Source: an uncultured Flavobacteriia bacterium
GTDB lineage: Bacteria; Bacteroidota; Bacteroidia; Flavobacteriales_D; Crocinitomicaceae
Assembly (NCBI GenBank): GCA_903930085.1
Contig: CAIYXD010000279.1
Coordinates: forward strand, 1 to 19,748
Length of the DNA: 19,748 nucleotides
Reading direction: 5' to 3'
Both the position numbers and the translations under genes were made by a program. The notes beneath the pieces are model-generated. The model was not told the origin of the DNA. It did not search any database and saw nothing but the letters and a program-made list of their open reading frames with translations. Positions 6,910 to 14,345 of the stretch are shown piece by piece (the first letter of the stretch is position 1; each line of letters begins with the position of its first letter).

Positions 6910-7494
6910 ATGAAAATTGTTTTAGCCAGTGCAGTGCTGCTTATCTTTGGGTTAACTTCCTGCAGAAAAGAAACACCACTAGAATTGCCAGATGGTGCAG
7001 TTGAAGTAAGTCTTAGTTGTCTGAATGGTATTATAGACGAAGGCGAAGATGGAATCGATTGTGGTCTAAACAACTGTGCGCCTTGTGTTTTATCTTTAGC
7101 AGATTGTGCGTTGGAAGACAATGTATTCACTGCAAGTTTTGCAACAACTATTACAACTGCTTTTGGTACAGGGCAAGTGGCATCTTCCACAGCGTCTGGC
7201 TTTTTAGTTGTTACGGCAACAGCAGGCAATAAATACGTTAAAGTGACTTTTGGATCGAGTTCTCCTCAAATTTTCAGTGCGTTTCCATTAAATCAATTTG
7301 GTGTTCCTGGAAGTAATGAAGCTGTTTTGGAATATTTTAATGGTTCAAATCTTTATACTGCTTATAGTTCATCTGATAATGTGCATTTAAATAAACTTGG
7401 CGGTAAATTATCCGTTGAGTTTTGTGATGTCTATATGGACACTCCTAGTATTGGAGGATATATTGTAGCGGATGGAAAAATAACTGAAAATTAA
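6910..7494 (+). CDS. cysteine-rich surface lipoprotein
   Basis: A 194-residue exported lipoprotein. The signal sequence MKIVLASAVLLIFG ends in the lipobox LTSC with the lipidated cysteine at residue 18. At about residues 37-59 is CLNGIIDEGEDGIDCG followed by two more cysteines (C56, C59). This matches the CxNGxxDxGExxxDCGxxCxxC motif common in Bacteroidota surface proteins, probably a disulphide-bonded or metal-binding knot. The rest (about 70-194) is Thr/Ser/Gly-rich and predicted mostly beta, with one further cysteine at 172. Function is not recognisable; surface attachment is likely from the lipobox and motif. The next gene, a probable outer-membrane protein, starts 19 bases downstream and shares a terminator, so the two are probably one operon and may act together at the outer membrane. 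Confidence 0.85.
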   Translation: MKIVLASAVLLIFGLTSCRKETPLELPDGAVEVSLSCLNGIIDEGEDGIDCGLNNCAPCVLSLADCALEDNVFTASFATTITTAFGTGQVASSTASGFLVVTATAGNKYVKVTFGSSSPQIFSAFPLNQFGVPGSNEAVLEYFNGSNLYTAYSSSDNVHLNKLGGKLSVEFCDVYMDTPSIGGYIVADGKITEN

Positions 7495-7513
7495 TCTATA
7501 AACAGAAATTAAG

Positions 7514-8545
7514 ATGAAAAATTTAGAAGTATTGAAAGTTATTTTACTCTGTTGTTTATTCTCCCCAATTGCATTTGCGCAAGAGGACGAGGAGGATCAA
7601 GATGGTAACCCGAAGGCAAAAGAAAATATTGTCTACATTGATAAATTAGAGGAAAACCCTCAAGATCTTTCTTTTTTCGTTATCCAACTGCCTATTTGGC
7701 ATTTAGCAGGTTCAAAGATTAACACCTCACTCTTAGATTTGAGAGGAGATATTTCTTATATCGGAAAGAGTAGGTTTAATTCTGGTTTGAGCTACAAATA
7801 TGGTTTGGGAGATAAAATAGCACCAGAAACATATGAGTTCACAGAGAATCTTAATAAAGGACTAATTATGTCCGTGAATCAAGTTCCAAAATCACAGGAA
7901 TTGGAGTTACGTGGAACTTTCTATTTTTCAGAGGATTTACGAGATATTGATGAGAGTATCAAATTGAAACAGGTTGGCAACGTAAATTATGTTACAACTA
8001 TTAAAACAAAAGAATTGGTTCGTACAGGTGTTAATTTTGCATATAGCCAAGGTTTTACGTGGTATAACATGAATAATTTGGAGTTGAAATTTCGACCATT
8101 AGCAAGTCCAACCGAGCAAAATGAACGTCTTTTTAGCGATATTTCAATGTCAACCATCCAGGATTATAAATTCATTAAGTTCGGAATTAGTAGATCAAAG
8201 GCAGTAAGTCTCAAAATCAACGCAAAAGGGTATGGCGACAAAGAAGTGCGCAGAATAAGCGTGAAAAACTTCAACGTTATTTACGCAGTGCAGAATAAAT
8301 TCGACGATGTATTTGTTGGAACAGAGAATACAGACAATAATACAGTTGAATTAGTGCGTTATTCCATGGATTCCTGGAATCAAAAACTACCTTTTGGATT
8401 TGAATTCACTGGCCGTGAAGTTTATAAAAAATCGTATGTGGCATTTGATTATGGTATCAAATATTTACCTGGCTTATTAAAGAATATAAATCTTATGGTA
8501 ACTTTTGGAGTTTCCTTAAATTTTGATTTGATTGGAAATAAGTAA
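7514..8545 (+). CDS. exported hypothetical protein, probable outer-membrane beta-rich protein
   Basis: A 343-residue protein that I do not recognise. It has a clear signal peptide (MKNLEVLKVILLCCLFSPIA) with likely cleavage after AFA at residue 22, leaving an acidic N-terminus (QEDEEDQD). The mature part is a series of alternating-polarity strands ending in Tyr, Phe or Leu. It includes a final strand NLMVTFGVSLNFDLIG close to the C-terminus, as expected for a beta-barrel or outer-membrane-associated protein. No lipobox and no transmembrane helix apart from the signal. It lies 19 bases after the lipoprotein gene and is followed 28 bases later by a strong terminator, so it ends that operon. A solute porin or a membrane partner for the lipoprotein are both possible; neither is shown. 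Confidence 0.8.
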   Translation: MKNLEVLKVILLCCLFSPIAFAQEDEEDQDGNPKAKENIVYIDKLEENPQDLSFFVIQLPIWHLAGSKINTSLLDLRGDISYIGKSRFNSGLSYKYGLGDKIAPETYEFTENLNKGLIMSVNQVPKSQELELRGTFYFSEDLRDIDESIKLKQVGNVNYVTTIKTKELVRTGVNFAYSQGFTWYNMNNLELKFRPLASPTEQNERLFSDISMSTIQDYKFIKFGISRSKAVSLKINAKGYGDKEVRRISVKNFNVIYAVQNKFDDVFVGTENTDNNTVELVRYSMDSWNQKLPFGFEFTGREVYKKSYVAFDYGIKYLPGLLKNINLMVTFGVSLNFDLIGNK

Positions 8546-8573
8546 AAACGATAATTAGCACAAAAAAATAGTG

Positions 8574-8605
8574 GAGGCTGTCATTTTTTGATAGCCTCTT
8601 TTTTT
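8574..8605 (+). terminator. rho-independent terminator of the lipoprotein operon
   Basis: The stem gaggctgtca (8574-8583) pairs with tgatagcctc (8589-8598) with one G-U wobble, and is followed by seven T. It lies 28 bases past the stop of the exported-protein gene. Confidence 0.9.
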
Positions 8606-8688
8606 ATGGCGGAAATTGCTTTTTGTTTTTCCATGTTTTTGTATCGATTCAAAAAACGGTGAAAAGAACATGCCCAGTTTAAATGCAC

Positions 8689-8720
8689 AAAAAAAGCTTC
8701 CTTCGTTACCGAAGAAAGCT
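8689..8720 (-). terminator. rho-independent terminator of groEL
   Basis: Read on the minus strand, an 11-pair stem with one wobble (8695-8705 with 8710-8720) is closed by a GTAA (GNRA) loop and followed by seven T. It lies about 80 bases past the groEL stop and faces the terminator of the convergent lipoprotein operon. It closely resembles the minus-strand hairpin at 6667-6692. Confidence 0.88.
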
Positions 8721-8799
8721 CTGATTTATTTTAATTCACGAGTTGAATGAAGTACAATCTTTAAAATTGAATCGCCATTCCGTGCATTCGATTTTTGTT

Positions 8800-10431
8800 T
8801 TACATCATTCCTGGCATTCCGCCTGGCATTCCGCCCATTGATGGTGCATTTTCTTCAGGACTGTCTACAATGACACATTCCGTAGTCAACAACATCGAAG
8901 CAATTGAAGCAGCATTTTCAACTGCAATTCGTGTAACCTTCGTAGGATCAATTACGCCTGCAGCATATAAATTTTCATATACTTCAGTTCTAGCATTGTA
9001 ACCGAAATCATCTTTTCCTTCGCGGACTTTTTGAACAATCACAGCACCTTCGCCACCTGCATTCGCAATAATTTGACGCAATGGCTCTTCAGCAGCGCGC
9101 TTCACAATTTGAATCCCAGTCATCTCGTCTTCATTATCGCCTTTAAGCTTATCTAAAGATTCAATACAACGAATTAATGCTACGCCTCCACCCGGAACAA
9201 TTCCTTCTTCTACAGCTGCTCTTGTTGCTGCCAACGCATCGTCGACTCTGTCTTTTTTCTCTTTCATTTCAACTTCCGTTGCAGCTCCGACGTAAAGTAC
9301 AGCAACTCCACCAGAAAGTTTAGCTAAACGCTCTTGTAATTTCTCACGATCGTAATCAGATGTTGTAGATTCGATTTGCGCTTTGATTTGACCAACACGG
9401 CTATCAATATCGGATTTTTGTCCAGAACCGTTAACAATCGTTGTATTGTCTTTATCGATTTCAACTTTTTCAGCAGTTCCAAGCATGTCCATCGTTGCAT
9501 TTTCCAACGTAAATCCTCTTTCCTCTGAAATCACTTGGCCGCCTGTTAAAATAGCCAAATCTTCTAGCATCGCTTTTCTTCGATCGCCAAAACCTGGTGC
9601 TTTCACAGCAGCAACTTTCAATGAACCACGTAAACGATTCACAACCAAAGTTGCAAGCGCTTCGCCATCTACATCTTCTGCGATAATCAATAGCCCTCTA
9701 CCTGCCTGAACAACTGGTTCCAAAATCGGAAGCAATTCTTTCATGTTCGAGATTTTCTTTTCGTAGATCAAAATCAATGGTTTATCCATTTCGGTAACCA
9801 TTTTCTCTGTATTGGTAACAAAGTAAGGAGAAAGATATCCTCTGTCAAATTGCATCCCTTCCACAGTTTTCATCTCTGTTTCTGTTCCTTTTGCTTCTTC
9901 AACCGTAATAACGCCATCGTTTCCAACAACTTTCATTGCTTTCGCGATTAGCGATCCAATCATTTCGTCGTTATTTGCCGAAATAGTTGCTATTTGTTTG
10001 ATTTTATCGTTGTCTGAACCAACTTCTTTAGAAAGACTCTTAAGGTTTTTAACAACTTCTTTTACTGCTTTATCAATTCCACGCTTCAAATCCATTGGAT
10101 TAGCTCCTGCTGCAACATTCTTCAGTCCTGCACTGATAATCGCTTGCGCCAAAACTGTTGCTGTAGTTGTTCCATCACCTGCAATGTCCGCCGTTTTAGA
10201 AGCAACCTCTTTTACCATTTGTGCGCCCATATTTTCAATTGGATCTTTCAATTCAATTTCTTTTGCAACACTTACACCATCTTTTGTGATTTGAGGTGCA
10301 CCGAATTTTTTACCAATTACAACGTTGCGACCTTTTGGTCCAAGTGTAACTTTTACCGCATTTGCTAAAGCGTCAACGCCTCTTTTTAGCTTGTCACGCG
10401 CTTCAATATCGAAAAATATTTCTTTTGCCAT
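8800..10431 (-). CDS. groEL: chaperonin GroEL (Hsp60)
   Basis: The 543-residue subunit of the double-ring chaperonin that folds proteins in an ATP-driven cycle with GroES. The N-terminus MAKEIFFDIEARDKL is standard. The nucleotide-binding segment GDGTTTAT (85-92) includes the conserved D86. The C-terminus ends in the flexible Gly-Met tail (GGMPGGMPGMM) that lines the cavity. Full length and intact. It is the second gene of groES-groEL, separated from groES by 90 bases. Its leader contains a small AT-rich hairpin (10440-10455) just before the start codon. It is transcribed leftward with its own downstream hairpin terminator. No CIRCE operator is visible near the operon, so heat regulation by HrcA is not supported here. 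Confidence 0.99.
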   Translation of the reverse strand: MAKEIFFDIEARDKLKRGVDALANAVKVTLGPKGRNVVIGKKFGAPQITKDGVSVAKEIELKDPIENMGAQMVKEVASKTADIAGDGTTTATVLAQAIISAGLKNVAAGANPMDLKRGIDKAVKEVVKNLKSLSKEVGSDNDKIKQIATISANNDEMIGSLIAKAMKVVGNDGVITVEEAKGTETEMKTVEGMQFDRGYLSPYFVTNTEKMVTEMDKPLILIYEKKISNMKELLPILEPVVQAGRGLLIIAEDVDGEALATLVVNRLRGSLKVAAVKAPGFGDRRKAMLEDLAILTGGQVISEERGFTLENATMDMLGTAEKVEIDKDNTTIVNGSGQKSDIDSRVGQIKAQIESTTSDYDREKLQERLAKLSGGVAVLYVGAATEVEMKEKKDRVDDALAATRAAVEEGIVPGGGVALIRCIESLDKLKGDNEDEMTGIQIVKRAAEEPLRQIIANAGGEGAVIVQKVREGKDDFGYNARTEVYENLYAAGVIDPTKVTRIAVENAASIASMLLTTECVIVDSPEENAPSMGGMPGGMPGMM

Positions 10432-10521
10432 TTTTTTTGAATAAGTGTTCTTATTGTTGAATTTTTATCGTTTTTTCCAAAAAATGAAAGCTACGAAAAA
10501 GTGAAAAAAAAGTGTTTGAAT

Positions 10522-10797
10522 TTAGAAAATACCGTAGATATCCGCTTCCTTCATGATCAGTAAAGTTTGTCCATCCATTTTAATTTCTGTTCCGGAATAT
10601 TGACCAAACAACACTGTATCACCAACCTTAACTGTCATCGGCTCGTCTTTTTTCCCGTCTCCGATTGCGATAACTGTTCCTTTAAGCGGTTTTTCTTTTG
10701 CTGTATCTGGAATGAAAATTCCACTAGCAGTTTTTTGTTCAGCTGCAACAGGTTCTATAAGAACTCTATCAGCCAATGGTTTGAACTTCGTCGACAT
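10522..10797 (-). CDS. groES: co-chaperonin GroES (Hsp10)
   Basis: The 91-residue lid subunit of the chaperonin, forming a heptamer that caps GroEL. The sequence from MSTKFKPLADRVLIEP carries the family opening. The mobile loop region (KTASGIFIPDTAKEKP, about 21-36) contains the GIFIP contact to GroEL, and the end is IMKEADIYGIF. A longer reading from an ATG at 10842 would add 15 residues, but that codon lies inside the promoter -7 box, so the ATG at 10797 is chosen. It is the first gene of the groES-groEL operon, read from a promoter just past the secG terminator. Length and sequence are ordinary. Confidence 0.98.
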   Translation of the reverse strand: MSTKFKPLADRVLIEPVAAEQKTASGIFIPDTAKEKPLKGTVIAIGDGKKDEPMTVKVGDTVLFGQYSGTEIKMDGQTLLIMKEADIYGIF

Positions 10798-10839
10798 ATT
10801 TATATAGTTTAAAATTAATTGCGATGACACATATTTCCC

Positions 10840-10870
10840 CAATTTTATGCCAATTCGCGTTATTGGACAA
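10840..10870 (-). promoter_or_regulatory. promoter of groES-groEL
   Basis: On the minus strand TTG (plus 10868-10870), a 20-base spacer and TAAAATTG (plus 10840-10847) fit the Bacteroidota TTG / TAnnTTTG promoter with one mismatch in the -7 box. The transcript would have a leader of about 40 bases. No inverted TTAGCACTC repeat (CIRCE) lies near it. Confidence 0.65.
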
Positions 10871-10896
10871 TATTGCTTTCTTACTTTCTATTAAAT

Positions 10897-10932
10897 AAAA
10901 AAAATGTCAGCATGCATGACATACTGACATTT
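10897..10932 (-). terminator. rho-independent terminator after secG
   Basis: The stem aaatgtcag (10902-10910) / ctgacattt (10924-10932) surrounds a loop containing the palindrome catgcatg. On the minus strand it ends in eight T. It lies 20 bases past the secG stop and separates the miaB-secG operon from groES-groEL. Confidence 0.85.
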
Positions 10933-10951
10933 AAAAAGGGTAATATCGAAA

Positions 10952-11299
10952 TTATTTTTTCTGTGCGCCACCTTTTGCTGGTTGACCTCCTTGCGCTGGC
11001 TGACCGCCTTTTGCAGGTTGTCCACCTTGTTGGTTTTGCTCTGTTTGTTGCATTTCTTCTTGCGAAACTGGTTCAGGTGATTTTGAACGAATCGTCAATA
11101 CGATACTTAAAACCATGATTACACCCGCCAAAGACCAAGTTGCTTTGTCGATAAAGTCATTCGTTTTTTGAACGCCGCCAATTTGCTGTGCTGCTCCAAA
11201 ATCGGAACTTAATCCACCACCTTTTGGGTTTTGAATATACACGACAAAAATTAGTAAAATACTAGCTAAAATGATGATGATTGAAAATAAAATATCCAT
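10952..11299 (-). CDS. secG: protein translocase subunit SecG
   Basis: Accessory membrane subunit of the SecYEG channel. The 115-residue protein has the two expected transmembrane helices, about residues 2-22 and 52-70. Between them is the conserved cytoplasmic loop with QNPKGGGLSS (23-32), diagnostic for the family. After the second helix comes a long hydrophilic Gln/Gly/Pro/Lys tail (about 75-115) containing tandem GGQPAK/Q units. The tail accounts for the greater length compared with proteobacterial SecG cores of about 75 residues plus a short tail. It lies 14 bases after the TPR-protein gene and is the last gene of the miaB-secG operon, ended by the terminator at 10897-10932. Confidence 0.96.
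   Translation of the reverse strand: MDILFSIIIILASILLIFVVYIQNPKGGGLSSDFGAAQQIGGVQKTNDFIDKATWSLAGVIMVLSIVLTIRSKSPEPVSQEEMQQTEQNQQGGQPAKGGQPAQGGQPAKGGAQKK
10967..11026 (-). repeat. 18-bp tandem repeat in the SecG tail (GGQPAK units)
   Basis: Three and a third copies of an 18-base unit encode GGQPAK, GGQPAQ, GGQPAK and GG at residues 92-111 of SecG. Unit sequences differ at third positions, so the repeat is not freshly expanded. Confidence 0.85.
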
Positions 11300-11313
11300 T
11301 GTTTTTGTATTAA

Positions 11314-12591
11314 TTATGTATTTAACTTTTTCTTTAACTCTTCAATTTGGGATGCAAAGAAAATCTTTTTTTCTGGATTTATCAAGATTAATTGTTCATA
11401 AGCGAAAATTGCTTTCGGAAAATTACCTTGAAGTGCAAAAATTTTAGCTAAAGTTTCGCTGACAGGCATACTTTGTAGATCCAAACTTTCCTTTGCTTTT
11501 TTCATCGGAGAATAGAATTCTTTTTTTTCTTTGGTATCTTCTTCTGCTTCTTTTTCTTTGGAAATGCGCGATATTTTTGGATCGTCTTTTAAAAATTGGT
11601 TTACCAAATCTTCAATCCGCGATTTTTCGCCATCCAATTTTGAGGAAGTGTCATTTTTATTTGATTTTAACCAAGAGGTAAAAGGCTTTTGAATTTCTCC
11701 ATTTTCTTTCAAATCACTTTTAATGGATTCTTCTTCTAGTTGTTCGTTTATTTGTTCGTTTTCTAGTTGAAATTCTTCTACACTTTCCTCGCGTTCCTCT
11801 CTTTCAATCAAATCTCTATTCACTAAATGATCCAAGTTGAAATTGGCTGCTATTGCTTCGGAAAGTAATTCCTTATCGAATATTTCTTTTTCTTCCGCTT
11901 CTTTTTGTTTAACTGCAAAATCTTCACTGGTATCTGCACGCTCAATAAAACTCTCATTTTCAACCAATTCTTGAGTCGTTTGTTCAAGGGTTGTGATATT
12001 CAACGGAATAAAAACAGCCTCTAAATCTTCTTCTTCGGAAGTCATTTCTTCCACAGGAGAAACTTTTTCTATCGGATGTAAAACTTTCGAATTTTCGGAT
12101 TTCGGCATTTCGAAAACAAAGACTTCTGCGTCTGGTATTACTGTTTCTATTTCCTCTATTACGAATTCTTGCGCTGCAATTGATGAGGTTTCTTCCAATC
12201 CTGCATCAATTGATTCTTCCATTTGATCTGGAAGGATGGAAACAACTTGAACGGAACTATCCTTACTTTCTTCTGCTTCAAATGGGGAGCTAACAACGGT
12301 CAATGCTGGAATAATTTCAGGCTCCTGAATTTCATGCGTTGCCGATACAGTGTTTTCTAACGAATGTATTAAATGGTACAATTGTACACGATCTGCAATG
12401 CGATAAGCATACTGACTTAATTCTTGTTCAAAGCGAATATCCTTATTGTTCGCCAATGCTTTCAGATACAGAATTGGGAATAGTTGGGCATACGGATAGG
12501 TATTTGTAAATAATTTCAAATCCTCCAAATTTTCTCCATTGCAGAGATTTGGGTGCTCAATACGTTCCGCTATTTCCTTTAAATTCAACAT
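11314..12591 (-). CDS. acidic TPR-containing hypothetical protein
   Basis: A 425-residue protein with no signal peptide or membrane segment, so probably cytoplasmic. The N-terminal 80 residues are helical, with YPYAQLFPILYLKALAN and a DRVQLYHLIH segment, a module I recall from Bacteroidota proteins of this operon position. Residues about 85-365 are low-complexity, very rich in Glu, Ser and Val/Ile, and probably disordered. The C-terminus (about 373-424) contains a tetratricopeptide-like pair: ETLAKIFALQGNFPKAIFAY followed by EQLILINPEKKIFFASQI. The start codon overlaps the lptE stop by one base (TAATG), and secG follows by 14 bases, so it is a firm operon member. A scaffold between envelope-assembly factors would be a guess; no enzymatic motif is seen. 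Confidence 0.85.
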   Translation of the reverse strand: MLNLKEIAERIEHPNLCNGENLEDLKLFTNTYPYAQLFPILYLKALANNKDIRFEQELSQYAYRIADRVQLYHLIHSLENTVSATHEIQEPEIIPALTVVSSPFEAEESKDSSVQVVSILPDQMEESIDAGLEETSSIAAQEFVIEEIETVIPDAEVFVFEMPKSENSKVLHPIEKVSPVEEMTSEEEDLEAVFIPLNITTLEQTTQELVENESFIERADTSEDFAVKQKEAEEKEIFDKELLSEAIAANFNLDHLVNRDLIEREEREESVEEFQLENEQINEQLEEESIKSDLKENGEIQKPFTSWLKSNKNDTSSKLDGEKSRIEDLVNQFLKDDPKISRISKEKEAEEDTKEKKEFYSPMKKAKESLDLQSMPVSETLAKIFALQGNFPKAIFAYEQLILINPEKKIFFASQIEELKKKLNT

Positions 12592-13103
12592 TACCAGTTC
12601 GAAAGTAGTTTATTTATTACATCTTGCGCTATTTGCGTATTAATTTCTTCCAATAAATTTGTTTCTACCGTTGCAAGATCTGATTGAGAATCGTAGTCCA
12701 CAAAACGTGTGCTGGTAAGTGTCATTTTATCCTCCGTTGGCGCAGAAATGAAGATCGAAAATTGAACAGAAATCGTTAGCCGGTTTTTTGCGGAATTGTC
12801 TCCTTCTTGCATGGCAATCGGCATAACGGAATAATTTGAAATAATTCCTTCAATCACAACTTCTCCTTTTCCAGTGTTGGAGTTCAGCAACAATCGGGTA
12901 TTGTTTTGAACAGCATCTTTTACTTTTTCGGATAAAATTGCGGCATAACTTAATGGCGTATTGGGTGCATTATTTTCCAAGGTTTTTACGGAAAATGTTT
13001 TCCATTCTTCCGGCATAGATCCTTTGTCAATCAACGAAAGACTAGATGGCCAGCACGAAGATAGGCTGACAAGCAACGAAAACAGTAGTAAAATTCGCAT
13101 CAT
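12591..13103 (-). CDS. lptE: LPS-assembly lipoprotein LptE
   Basis: Outer-membrane lipoprotein that plugs and assembles the LptD barrel, which places lipopolysaccharide in the outer leaflet. The 170-residue protein has a short signal peptide and lipobox LSSC with the lipidated Cys at residue 17. It also has the FSVKTLENNAPNTPLSYA segment and an internal VVIEGIISNYSV strand typical of Bacteroidota LptE, followed by two strands and a C-terminal helix. Two adjacent ATGs (13103 and 13100) are possible starts. The first makes an ATGA overlap with the stop of the sigma54 activator, and the second a TGATG one. Either way the genes are coupled. Overall similarity in this family is low, so the call rests on lipobox, size, strand pattern and conserved neighbourhood. 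Confidence 0.85.
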   Translation of the reverse strand: MMRILLLFSLLVSLSSCWPSSLSLIDKGSMPEEWKTFSVKTLENNAPNTPLSYAAILSEKVKDAVQNNTRLLLNSNTGKGEVVIEGIISNYSVMPIAMQEGDNSAKNRLTISVQFSIFISAPTEDKMTLTSTRFVDYDSQSDLATVETNLLEEINTQIAQDVINKLLSNW

Positions 13104-14344
13104 TCCATTAAATTATATTCCTTGATCTTTCGGTACAAGGTGCGTTCAGATATTCCAAGTTCTGCTGCGGCATATTTTCTTTTACCACGGTGTTTTTCCA
13201 GTGCTTTTTGAATTAATTCCTTTTCACGATCCTCCAGCGACAAGGATTCTTCCACTTCTTCGTGTGCTTCAAAATCATTTGTTTCCGACGTCGCAGGGAA
13301 GTCTTCCGCTGCTTTTTCGCTTGGAGAAGGTAAAATTCGCGATTGCCCGAACGTTGGATTTACTTCTTTATACATACGATTCACAACAGCTGCCTGGTCG
13401 TTATTTAAGGAGAAATCGCCTCCCTGATTTACTAATTCAATTACCAATTTTTTTAAATCTGTCAGGTCTTTTTTCATATCGAACAGAATTTTATACATTA
13501 ATTCCCGTTCGGAATAATTTTCACCACTTCCAGAATCTCCAAGGATTGCAGGAACTTTCTCCCGTTCCTCAGGCAGGTAGCTTGCAAATGTTGCTGCGTC
13601 TAATTCCCGCGAAGTTTCAATTACAGATATTTGTTCCACCAGATTTTTTAATTGACGAATATTTCCAGGCCAACTGTAATTATTGACCAACTGCACCGCG
13701 TCCTCGGATAAACGAACTGCTGGCATTCTATATTTGTCTGCAAAATCACTTGCGAATTTTCGAAACAACAAGTAAATATCTTCTTTTCTAATGCGCAAGG
13801 AAGGCAAGGGAATCGGAACAGTGCTCAAACGGTAAAAAAGATCTTCTCTGAATTTACCGGATGTTATTGCTTTCTGCATGTTTTCATTTGTCGCAGCAAC
13901 AACCCGAACATTGGTTTTGATTACTTTTGACGATCCAACTCGAATAAATTCTCCCGTTTCCAAAACGCGCAGTAAACGCACTTGGGTCTGCATTGGCAGT
14001 TCCGCAACTTCATCCAAAAAAATCGTTCCGCCGTTGGCAACTTCAAAATAACCTTGTCTGCTGCCATGTGCGCCGGTGAAAGATCCTTTTTCGTGTCCAA
14101 ATAATTCAGAATCTATCGTTCCTTCCGGAATTGCACCACAATTTACGGCAATATATTCTCCGTGTTTTCTGGAACTCAAATGGTGAATAACCTGAGGGAT
14201 TATTTCCTTTCCTGTTCCGCTTTCTCCTGTTACAAGCACAGAAATATCGGTTGGTGCCACCTGGATTGCAACCTCCAAAGCTCTATTCAGCAGCGGAGCA
14301 TTTCCAATTATTCCAAAACGTTGTTTTACTTGTTGAAGGTTCAT
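13100..14344 (-). CDS. sigma54-dependent transcriptional activator lacking a sensor domain
   Basis: A 414-residue bacterial enhancer-binding protein. The AAA+ domain begins almost at once: Walker A GESGTGKE (40-47), the sigma54-contact loop GSFTGA (87-92, with Ser where GAFTGA is usual), Walker B GGTIFLDE (105-112) and the sensor/arginine-finger segment REDLFYRLS (166-174). A linker of about 110 residues (265-372) leads to a C-terminal Fis-type helix-turn-helix (about 385-410: AAAELGISERTLYRKIKEY). No receiver, PAS or GAF domain precedes the ATPase, so activity is either constitutive or set by a partner. The gene starts one base after the miaB stop and overlaps lptE, within the miaB-secG operon. 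I see no good sigma54 promoter in the window, so its targets are unknown. Confidence 0.95.
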   Translation of the reverse strand: MNLQQVKQRFGIIGNAPLLNRALEVAIQVAPTDISVLVTGESGTGKEIIPQVIHHLSSRKHGEYIAVNCGAIPEGTIDSELFGHEKGSFTGAHGSRQGYFEVANGGTIFLDEVAELPMQTQVRLLRVLETGEFIRVGSSKVIKTNVRVVAATNENMQKAITSGKFREDLFYRLSTVPIPLPSLRIRKEDIYLLFRKFASDFADKYRMPAVRLSEDAVQLVNNYSWPGNIRQLKNLVEQISVIETSRELDAATFASYLPEEREKVPAILGDSGSGENYSERELMYKILFDMKKDLTDLKKLVIELVNQGGDFSLNNDQAAVVNRMYKEVNPTFGQSRILPSPSEKAAEDFPATSETNDFEAHEEVEESLSLEDREKELIQKALEKHRGKRKYAAAELGISERTLYRKIKEYNLME

Positions 14345-14345
14345 G

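Noticed and set aside
6771..7004. 77-codon plus-strand frame overlapping the lipoprotein start
   Set aside because: Out of frame with a well-supported lipoprotein, and its composition does not look like a protein.
10798..10842. Upstream ATG extending groES by 15 residues
   Set aside because: The extension is unlike GroES and its ATG overlaps the predicted -7 box.
10798..10896. CIRCE heat-shock operator upstream of groES
   Set aside because: I looked for the inverted TTAGCACTC repeat and found nothing similar.
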